DNA of 64,000 nt from Erwinia sp. SLM-02 (GTDB lineage: Bacteria > Pseudomonadota > Gammaproteobacteria > Enterobacterales > Enterobacteriaceae): the NCBI RefSeq assembly GCF_037450285.1, contig NZ_JAQISN010000002.1, positions 124,001 through 188,000 on the forward strand, given 5' to 3'. Numbering within the stretch: the stretch's first letter is position 1; each line of letters begins with the position of its first letter. A program made the translations under genes and the position numbers. Of the stretch, positions 57,530-64,000 are shown piece after piece. Below the pieces are notes generated by a model. It was given only the letters and a program-made list of their open reading frames with translations. It had not been told where the DNA came from and made no database searches.

Positions 57530-57874
57530 TTCCCGACCTTTATTTAGCAGACTTCAGATGTGGCTGAATCCCTTTTGCCGTTCACTTTACCGCAGCGGCA
57601 TCGCGCAGCAGGGTGAAACGTGACGGGGATATAAGATTGCCTTCTGTCAAAATAACAAAATTTTCGCCGGCAGCAATACAAACGATTGCCTGCCCCGCAG
57701 CACGGCGGTGCCTTCTGTCAGAACAAACCGATAGAAAATCATGATGCGTTGCATTGCTTCAGGAGGATCGCACGGCGGAGTCATCTACTGTGACATAAGT
57801 CACTAAATTTTGACCGTAAAAGAAAAGATGTTTTTTAGATCAAAATAACAGGCACCGCACGGGTGCCTGACAGA
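57530..57874. promoter_or_regulatory. serA upstream region and rpiA terminator
   Basis: This 345-base spacer holds the serA promoter, not resolved to hexamers, and no gene. GCCTTCTGTCA occurs twice in direct orientation (about 57639 and 57709). At 57849-57869 the stem CAGGCACC/GGTGCCTG followed on the minus strand by TTATTTTGAT is a likely rpiA terminator. Confidence 0.55.
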
Positions 57875-58534
57875 TCATTTGGTAATAGTCTTCACGCCGT
57901 CGGCGGTGCCGATTAACGCCACGTCCGCGCCCCGGGCAGCAAACAGGCCAACGGTCACCACGCCAGGCAGCGCGTTGATGGCCACTTCCAGCGCGATCGG
58001 GTCGAGGATCTTGAAGTTGTAGACATCAAGAATGAGATTACCGTTATCGGTGACCACATCCTGACGATACTCCGGCTGACCGCCAAGCTTCACCAGCTCA
58101 CGCGCAACGTAGGAGCGCGCCATCGGGATCACTTCAACCGGCAGAGGGAATTTACCCAGAACGTCAACCTGCTTGGAGGCATCGGCGATACAGATAAAAC
58201 GATCGGCGACGGCCGCAACGATTTTCTCGCGGGTCAGCGCGGCACCTCCGCCTTTAATCATTTGCATCTGGCCGTTGATCTCATCGGCGCCGTCAACATA
58301 GATCGCCAGCGAGTCAACTTCGTTCAGATTGAAAACGTGAATACCTAAGCTTTTCAGTTTAGCGGTAGAGGCTTCCGAGCTGGAAACCGCGCCCTCAATC
58401 TGGTGTTTAATCGATCCCAGTGCGTCAATAAAATGCGCGGCGGTAGAGCCGGTGCCAACGCCAACGATGGTGCCGGGAGTCACGTAGTCGAGCGCTGCCC
58501 AGCCAACGGCTTTTTTCAGTTCATCCTGCGTCAT
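57875..58534 (-). CDS. rpiA: RpiA, ribose-5-phosphate isomerase A
   Basis: A 219-residue enzyme of exactly the E. coli length, interconverting ribose-5-P and ribulose-5-P in the pentose phosphate pathway. Substrate-binding loops [19 protein letters not shown] and [14 protein letters not shown] are intact. ATG 58534 matches the family; the in-frame extension to 58714 is the argP-rpiA promoter region. Confidence 0.97.
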   Translation of the reverse strand: MTQDELKKAVGWAALDYVTPGTIVGVGTGSTAAHFIDALGSIKHQIEGAVSSSEASTAKLKSLGIHVFNLNEVDSLAIYVDGADEINGQMQMIKGGGAALTREKIVAAVADRFICIADASKQVDVLGKFPLPVEVIPMARSYVARELVKLGGQPEYRQDVVTDNGNLILDVYNFKILDPIALEVAINALPGVVTVGLFAARGADVALIGTADGVKTITK

Positions 58535-58735
58535 GGTATGTTTAACCCTGTGAGTCACTGTGTGCGCGTAGTATAAAGCAATGACTGCAAAAATAATTGC
58601 CCATGAGAGTGACGGATGAGCAGGAATGGAAGCTGGCCCACAAAGTGGTTGATTCACAAAGTGACGTTTGCCCGCGCAAAAGATAAAAACTGTGGCATAG
58701 TGCTTAAACCACACCTGAGAAGAGTATAACGATTA

Positions 58736-59635
58736 ATGAAACGTCCCGATTATCGAACGCTTCAGGCGCTGGATGCAGTGATTCGTGAACGCGGCTTTGA
58801 ACGCGCCGCACAAAAGCTCTGTATTACCCAGTCAGCTGTTTCACAGCGTATCAAGCAGCTGGAAAATATGTTTGGCCAGCCGCTGCTGGTGCGTACCGTC
58901 CCGCCCCGCCCGACCGAACAGGGACAGAAACTGCTGGCGCTGTTGCACCAGGTTGAGCTGCTGGAAGAAGAGTGGCTGGGCGATGACAGCGGCGGCACAA
59001 CGCCACTTTTACTGTCGCTGGCGGTGAACGCCGACAGCCTGGCAACCTGGCTGTTACCGGCGCTGAAAACCGTGCTGACCGACTCTCCGGTGCGGCTAAA
59101 TATTCAGGTAGAAGATGAAACCCGAACCCAGGAACGCCTGCGTCGCGGTGAGGTAGTAGGCGCCATCAGTATTCAGCCGCAGCCGCTGCCAAGCTGCCTT
59201 GTCGATCGGCTGGGTGCGCTGGACTACCTGTTTGTAGGATCGAAGGAGTTTGCCGCGCGCTACTTCCCGAACGGCGTCACCCGCTCCGCGCTGCTGAAAG
59301 CGCCGGCGGTAGCGTTTGACCATCTGGATGATATGCATCAGGCCTTCCTGCAGCAGAACTTCGACCTGTCACCGGGCAGCGTGCCCTGCCACATCGTGAA
59401 CTCGTCGGAAGCCTTCGTACAGCTGGCCCGTCAGGGCACCACCTGCTGTATGATCCCGCATCTGCAGATTGAACGCGAGCTGGCGGAAGGTGAACTGATC
59501 GATTTGACCCCGGGCCTGCTGCAGCGCCGCATGCTTTACTGGCACCGTTTTGCACCGGAAAGCCGCCTGATGCGCAAAGTGACCGATGCGCTGCTGGCTC
59601 ACGGCCATCGCGTGCTGCGTCAGGATGCGGTTTAG
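58736..59635 (+). CDS. argP: ArgP (IciA), LysR-type regulator of arginine export
   Basis: A 299-residue regulator (E. coli 297). The HTH is [20 protein letters not shown] with [16 protein letters not shown], and the C-terminal ligand domain senses lysine/arginine. It activates argO, encoded about 0.9 kb downstream, when arginine is in excess. Divergent from rpiA. Confidence 0.95.
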   Translation: MKRPDYRTLQALDAVIRERGFERAAQKLCITQSAVSQRIKQLENMFGQPLLVRTVPPRPTEQGQKLLALLHQVELLEEEWLGDDSGGTTPLLLSLAVNADSLATWLLPALKTVLTDSPVRLNIQVEDETRTQERLRRGEVVGAISIQPQPLPSCLVDRLGALDYLFVGSKEFAARYFPNGVTRSALLKAPAVAFDHLDDMHQAFLQQNFDLSPGSVPCHIVNSSEAFVQLARQGTTCCMIPHLQIERELAEGELIDLTPGLLQRRMLYWHRFAPESRLMRKVTDALLAHGHRVLRQDAV

Positions 59636-59654
59636 GCAGGAAGGGTTTTGAGTT

Positions 59655-59691
59655 AACGGGGGGCGGGCCGATTTTCGGGCCGCCCCCCGTT
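59655..59691. terminator. Hairpin between convergent argP and yggE
   Basis: A 17-bp stem with one mismatch (AACGGGGGGCGGGCCGA against 59675-59691) and a TTT loop. T-tracts are short on both sides; it probably serves both convergent genes. Confidence 0.65.
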
Positions 59692-59700
59692 CGTTACGGC

Positions 59701-60426
59701 TTACTGATTACGCTGCAGCTCAAACACCACATCCACCTGATCGTCGAAGTGAATGCTCTGCTGTTCGTAGGTCTGCGCCGCTGAGGTCATCGGCGCTGCG
59801 TCAGCCGCTTTATACATCCGCGCCATTGGCATCGGCTGATAGTTGGCGACGTGATAGCGCACGCTGTAAACCGGGCCAAGCTTGCTGCCAAAGCCCTGAG
59901 CCAGTTCTCCCGCCTGCTTAATCGCATCATCGATAGCCGCTTTACGCGCCTTCTGACGATACTGTTCAGGATCGGCCACGCCCAGCTCAACCGAGCGGAT
60001 TTCATTCAGTCCGTTTTTCAGCGCGCCGTCCAGCAGCTCGTTGAGCTTATCCAGCTGGCGCAGCGTGACCTGTACCTGACGTACGGCGCGATAGCCCTTC
60101 AGCACCGACTTGCCGTCTTTCAGGTAGTCATACTCGGGCTGGGTACGCAGGTTGGCCGCGTTGATATCTTTCTTCTCAATGCCGCTTTTGTTCAGAAAAT
60201 CAAAATACTGCTGCACGCGGGTATCGGCCTGCTTTTTTGCTTCAGCGGCATCTTTCGCGGTGATATTAACTTCAATCGCCAGGGTGGCAATATCCGGCGC
60301 GGCATCCACGCTCGACTGGCCGGAAGTGACCACGTGCGGGCCGGCAGGCAGTTCATCAGCCTGTGTTACCAGCGGTAAACTACCCAAAACAATCATTGCG
60401 GCCAGAGCCAGTTTAGTGAGCTTCAC
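59701..60426 (-). CDS. yggE: YggE, periplasmic SIMPL-domain protein
   Basis: A 241-residue protein (E. coli 246) with a signal peptide (cleavage near VTQA-DELP) and a SIMPL/DUF541 domain: HVVTSGQSSVDAAPDIATL, NLRTQPEYDY, GYRAVRQVQVTLRQLDKL. Associated with oxidative-stress tolerance in E. coli. The GTG at 60426 has GGAGG 5 bases upstream and yields the family length; upstream ATG codons do not. Confidence 0.92.
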   Translation of the reverse strand: MKLTKLALAAMIVLGSLPLVTQADELPAGPHVVTSGQSSVDAAPDIATLAIEVNITAKDAAEAKKQADTRVQQYFDFLNKSGIEKKDINAANLRTQPEYDYLKDGKSVLKGYRAVRQVQVTLRQLDKLNELLDGALKNGLNEIRSVELGVADPEQYRQKARKAAIDDAIKQAGELAQGFGSKLGPVYSVRYHVANYQPMPMARMYKAADAAPMTSAAQTYEQQSIHFDDQVDVVFELQRNQ

Positions 60427-60575
60427 TGCGTCCTCCATGGGGGTCATAGGCATCGGATCGGACGCTGCCGGAGCCGGTTGCTGCGGCAGCGTAATATTCC
60501 GTTTGTTCATCACGATACAGTGTAGAGCGCCGTATCCCGTCACGCTATGACCTGAATTCTGGAAGTGAGTTCAGA

Positions 60576-61196
60576 TCAGTAAAAATCCATTGCCTGCATC
60601 GCCAGCTTGAGTGCAATCACCCACATCACTCCACCCACCAGCAGATTGATAATCCTCTGCGCGCGCGGGGTATTCAGCACCGGAGCCAGCCAGGCGGCTA
60701 GCATCGCCAGCCCGAAGAACCAGACAATTGAGGTACTGATTGAACCGAAGGCAAACCAGCGGCGCGCCTCTTCCGGCAGCTGCCCTCCCAGGCTCCCCAG
60801 CAGCACAAAGGTATCGATGTAAACATGAGGATTAAGCCAGGTCACGGCAATCATGGTAACGATAATTCGCCAGCGGCTTTGCTTCATCGCCCCGGCGGCG
60901 GCCAGCTGCACATCGCCGCTGAAGGCCGTGCGCAGCGCCCCCCAGCCGTACCACAGCAGGAACGCCACGCCCGCCCAGGTCACCAGATTCAGCAGCAGAA
61001 CCGACTGGCTGAGCAGCGCACTGCCGCCAAAAATACCGCCGCAGATCAGCAGAATATCGCTGAGCGTACAGAGCGCGGCGGTCATCAGATGATACTGCCG
61101 GCGCACGCCCTGATTCATCACAAACGCATTCTGCGGCCCCAGCGGCAGGATCAGCGCCGCGCCCATTGCAACACCCTGAAAATAAACGGATAACAT
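60576..61196 (-). CDS. argO: ArgO, arginine exporter (LysE family)
   Basis: A 206-residue inner-membrane exporter with the signature [41 protein letters not shown] and about six helices. Exports arginine and toxic analogues under ArgP control. ATG 61196 corresponds to the E. coli start (AGG about 10 bases upstream); ATG 61211 has no ribosome site. Confidence 0.95.
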   Translation of the reverse strand: MLSVYFQGVAMGAALILPLGPQNAFVMNQGVRRQYHLMTAALCTLSDILLICGGIFGGSALLSQSVLLLNLVTWAGVAFLLWYGWGALRTAFSGDVQLAAAGAMKQSRWRIIVTMIAVTWLNPHVYIDTFVLLGSLGGQLPEEARRWFAFGSISTSIVWFFGLAMLAAWLAPVLNTPRAQRIINLLVGGVMWVIALKLAMQAMDFY

Positions 61197-61390
61197 AATG
61201 AAAGACCTCATCTACACACGATTTTCGGCAAGTGTATAGCGATGCCATCATTAGGTATAACATTATAATTTAATGAACCATCATTTTCTCTAATGGTCGG
61301 TAACGGTGGATGACAAAACGGGATGAGGGTGTAAGGCCGCAATTGAGGTCGTCACGTTCCAGGGGGCAATCAGCTGCGTGGCGTTGTGGC

Positions 61391-61417
61391 AAAAAAAAGC
61401 CCCCTGCCCGCAGGGGC
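61391..61417 (-). terminator. Intrinsic terminator after mscS
   Basis: On the minus strand the stem GCCCCTGC/GCAGGGGGC is followed by eight T, about 23 bases after the mscS stop. Confidence 0.85.
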
Positions 61418-61439
61418 AGAGGGCATATCGCCTGGCGGG

Positions 61440-62312
61440 TTACGCCGGTTTAGTCAGATCGACTTCGGGCGCTTTGGTCTGATGCAGGTGAACATCCATC
61501 TGCGGATAAGGGATGCCGATTTCTTTCGCATCCAGGGCGTTTTTAAATTCCTTCATCAGATCCCAGTAAACCTGCTGCAGGTCACCGGCCTTGCTCCAGC
61601 AGCGCACCACGAAGTTCAGTGACGACGGGGCCATCTCGTTCAGGCCAATCTGCACGCCGCGATCCTGCAGTACGCGCGGTTCTGCCTCAACAATGCCGCG
61701 CAGCAGAGTAATCACTTCCTCAACGTCAGCATCGTAGGCTACGCCAATAATGAACTCATTACGGCGCTCCGGCTCGCGGGAGAAGTTAGTGATATTCCCG
61801 GCAATGATTTTACCATTCGGCACCACGACGATTTTGCCGTCGGCGGTTTTTAAGGTGGTAGAGAAAATCTGCACGTTCTGCACCGTTCCCATCACGCCGA
61901 TATCAATAAATTCACCGGTGCGGAACGGGCGGAAGGTCACCAGCAGCACGCCGGCCGCCAGGTTAGAAAGCGAGCCCTGCAGCGCCAGGCCAATTGCCAG
62001 ACCGGCGGCACCGAGTACGGCAATCACCGAGGCGGTCTGCACACCCACGCGTCCCAGCGCGGCAATCAGCGTGAAGGCGATAATGCCGTAACGCACCAGC
62101 GCAGAAAGGAAATCAGCTACCGTCGCATCAAGATGACGGGCGCGCATCAGGCGATTGATAGTATTGGAAACAATACGCGCAACGAGCATCCCGATAATAA
62201 TGATCGCTATCGCTGCCACAATATTTACCGCGTAGCTCAGCAGCAGAGCCTGGTTGCGCACCAGCCAGTTCCCCGCATTGCTGATACCACCGACCACGTT
62301 CAAATCTTCCAT
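61440..62312 (-). CDS. mscS: MscS, small-conductance mechanosensitive channel
   Basis: A 290-residue channel subunit (E. coli 286) that opens on hypo-osmotic stress. Three TM segments; the pore helix is [27 protein letters not shown]. The cytoplasmic cage ([14 protein letters not shown] to PYPQMDVH) is complete. ATG 62312 gives the family start MEDLNVV. In the conserved order mscS-fbaA-pgk. Confidence 0.96.
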   Translation of the reverse strand: MEDLNVVGGISNAGNWLVRNQALLLSYAVNIVAAIAIIIIGMLVARIVSNTINRLMRARHLDATVADFLSALVRYGIIAFTLIAALGRVGVQTASVIAVLGAAGLAIGLALQGSLSNLAAGVLLVTFRPFRTGEFIDIGVMGTVQNVQIFSTTLKTADGKIVVVPNGKIIAGNITNFSREPERRNEFIIGVAYDADVEEVITLLRGIVEAEPRVLQDRGVQIGLNEMAPSSLNFVVRCWSKAGDLQQVYWDLMKEFKNALDAKEIGIPYPQMDVHLHQTKAPEVDLTKPA

Positions 62313-62452
62313 TTTCCCATCCTGTTGTTTGCCCAAAAGAGGCGTTCAAAACTCTGCCGCCCGGCGGCAGCCTGAACACTAAGGGTAAGCAACCACGCGC
62401 GAATCTGCCAGGTTTCTGGCGTAATCAGCTGGAATTTATGGGAAAGTTGCAT

Positions 62453-62479
62453 AAAAAAAGGCCCTTTCGGGCCTTTTTT
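62453..62479. terminator. Bidirectional terminator between fbaA and mscS
   Basis: AAAAAAAGGCCC-TTTC-GGGCCTTTTTT: a short GC stem extended by A:T pairs, 14 bases after the fbaA stop. It should end the pgk-fbaA transcript. Confidence 0.88.
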
Positions 62480-62493
62480 GCACAGCGGACAAA

Positions 62494-63573
62494 TTACAGA
62501 ACGTCGATTGCGTTCAGTTCTTTGAAAGCCTGCTCCAGACGCACAACCATTGACGCCTGGGCAGAACGCAGCCACACGCGCGGGTCGTAGTATTTCTTGT
62601 TCGGGCTGTCTACGCCATTTGGGTTACCCAGCTGGCCCTGCAGATAGTCTTCGTTCTTTTTGTAGAACTGCAGAATACCGTCCCAAGTTGCCCACTGGGT
62701 ATCGGTATCGATGTTCATTTTGATCACGCCGTAGCCGATTGATTCTTCGATTTCAGCAGCTGAAGAACCGGAACCACCGTGGAACACGAAGTCCAGGGAG
62801 TTGTGCGGCAGGTTGTGTTTCTTGCTGACGTAATCCTGAGAGTCACGCAGGATAGTTGGGGTCAGCTTCACGTTGCCCGGCTTGTACACGCCGTGTACGT
62901 TACCGAAAGAGGCAGCGATGGTGAAACGCGGGCTGATTTTGCTCAGCTCGGTGTAGGCGTAATCCACGTCTTCCGGCTGGGTGTACAGAGCAGATGCGTC
63001 CATATGGCTGTTGTCCACGCCATCTTCTTCACCGCCGGTGCAACCCAGTTCGATTTCCAGAGTCATGTCGAGTTTCGCCATGCGCGCCAGATACTTGCTG
63101 GAGATCTCGATGTTCTCTTCCAGAGACTCTTCGGACAGGTCAATCATGTGAGAAGAGAACAGTGGCTTACCGGTTTTGGCGAAGTGAGCTTCACCCGCGT
63201 CCAGCAGACCGTCGATCCACGGCAGCAGTTTCTTCGCGCAGTGGTCGGTATGCAGGATAACCGGCACGCCGTAGTGCTCTGCCATCAGATGTACGTGGTG
63301 AGCACCTGCGATCGCACCCAGGATTGCAGCAGCCTGTGGCTTGTCAGACTTCAGGCCTTTACCAGCGATAAAAGCAGCACCGCCGTTAGAGAACTGAACG
63401 ATGACCGGAGATTTTACTTTTGCAGCAGCTTCCAGCACGGCGTTGATTGAGTCGGTACCGACGCAGTTAACGGCTGGCAGAGCGAATTTGTTCTCTTTCG
63501 CTACTTTGAAGATCTTCTGCACGTCATCACCGGTGACAACGCCTGGTTTTACGAAATCAAAAATTTTAGACAT
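62494..63573 (-). CDS. fbaA: FbaA, class II fructose-bisphosphate aldolase
   Basis: A 359-residue zinc aldolase of exactly the E. coli length. Zinc ligands include HTDHCAKK (about residues 108-111) and HGGSGS (about 265-270); NIDTDTQWATW lies in the phosphate-binding part. ATG 63573 is the family start. It follows pgk by 82 bases, part of the epd-pgk-fbaA cluster. Confidence 0.97.
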   Translation of the reverse strand: MSKIFDFVKPGVVTGDDVQKIFKVAKENKFALPAVNCVGTDSINAVLEAAAKVKSPVIVQFSNGGAAFIAGKGLKSDKPQAAAILGAIAGAHHVHLMAEHYGVPVILHTDHCAKKLLPWIDGLLDAGEAHFAKTGKPLFSSHMIDLSEESLEENIEISSKYLARMAKLDMTLEIELGCTGGEEDGVDNSHMDASALYTQPEDVDYAYTELSKISPRFTIAASFGNVHGVYKPGNVKLTPTILRDSQDYVSKKHNLPHNSLDFVFHGGSGSSAAEIEESIGYGVIKMNIDTDTQWATWDGILQFYKKNEDYLQGQLGNPNGVDSPNKKYYDPRVWLRSAQASMVVRLEQAFKELNAIDVL

Positions 63574-63655
63574 GTTAGCTTGTCCTGTTTCTTCGGTCGT
63601 ATTAAAGGATTCTGTTCTCACGCGGGGCCTTACGCGGCCCCGCCCCGAGGTTTAA

Positions 63656-64000
63656 TTACTGCTTAGCACGTTCTTGCAGCATGGCGACTGCTGGCAGGGT
63701 TTTGCCTTCCACGAATTCCAGGAAAGCACCGCCGCCGGTAGAGATATAGGAAATCTTATCTTCGATACCGAACAGGTCGATAGCGGCCAGCGTATCGCCA
63801 CCGCCAGCGATGGAGAATGCGTCGCTGTCTGCGATCGCTTTCGCAACGATTTCAGTACCTTTACGGAAGTTCGGGAACTCAAACACGCCAACCGGGCCGT
63901 TCCACAGAATGGTTTTGGCATCTTTCAGCAGTTTAGCCATCGCCAGTGCGGTTTCGTCGCCGAAGTCCATGATCTCTTCGTTGTCCTGAACTTCGCTCAC
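63656..64000 (-). CDS. pgk: Pgk, phosphoglycerate kinase (C-terminal part only)
   Basis: Only the last ~114 of about 387 residues are inside the window; the gene continues past position 64000. The nucleotide-binding C-domain is clear: [20 protein letters not shown] and [14 protein letters not shown], ending in [14 protein letters not shown]. It interconverts 1,3-bisphosphoglycerate and 3-phosphoglycerate with ATP formation. Confidence 0.96.
   Translation of the reverse strand: MSEVQDNEEIMDFGDETALAMAKLLKDAKTILWNGPVGVFEFPNFRKGTEIVAKAIADSDAFSIAGGGDTLAAIDLFGIEDKISYISTGGGAFLEFVEGKTLPAVAMLQERAKQ

Overview
The window looks like a chromosomal segment of an enterobacterium, most likely of the Erwinia/Pantoea group. 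This is inferred from protein similarity to E. coli combined with non-E. coli insertions; the genus cannot be fixed from the sequence alone. Most of the backbone follows the E. coli order tas-lplT-aas-(omrA/omrB)-galR-lysA-lysR-ygeA, then prfB-lysS, recJ-dsbC-xerD, fldB, ygfX-sdhE, ygfZ, trhA, ygfF, gcvTHP, ubiI-ubiH-pepP-ygfB, zapA-ssrS-ygfA, serA, rpiA, argP, yggE, argO, mscS, fbaA and pgk. No tRNA, rRNA, IS element, prophage or CRISPR array was seen.

Accessory region 1 (about 4.7-16.7 kb) lies between aas and galR, where E. coli has only the sRNA pair omrA/omrB. It holds an AT-rich two-gene cassette for small paralogous peptides with microcin-type Gly-Ala leaders (5029-5708), closed by a strong terminator. 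It also holds a complete tripartite RND efflux operon (5827-11482), a 62-residue protein of unknown function, two OmrA/OmrB-type sRNAs separated by a second FtsI-like penicillin-binding protein, and a BisC-family molybdoenzyme.

Accessory region 2 (about 23.2-32.4 kb) holds a putative trypsin-like lipoprotein, ygeA, and a six-gene block. That block is a UhpABC-type sensing system followed by an AfuABC-type ABC importer. It reads as a sugar-phosphate uptake module in which an ABC importer takes the place of UhpT.

Core region (32.5-64 kb): translation (prfB with its programmed frameshift, lysS), recombination and repair (recJ, xerD), thiol and flavin redox (dsbC, fldB, sdhE, ygfZ), one-carbon metabolism (gcvTHP, ygfA, serA), ubiquinone hydroxylation (ubiI, ubiH), division (zapA), 6S RNA, arginine export (argP/argO), mechanosensing (mscS) and glycolysis (fbaA, pgk).

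The intergenic spaces are rich in repeats. There are two octanucleotide tandem arrays, one of which forms the end of an acetyltransferase gene. There are two families of nested palindromes that share core sequence but carry different, still self-complementary, outer arms. There are also 45- and 46-bp tandem repeats in front of recJ. The strongest candidate for an undescribed system is the microcin-like peptide pair.
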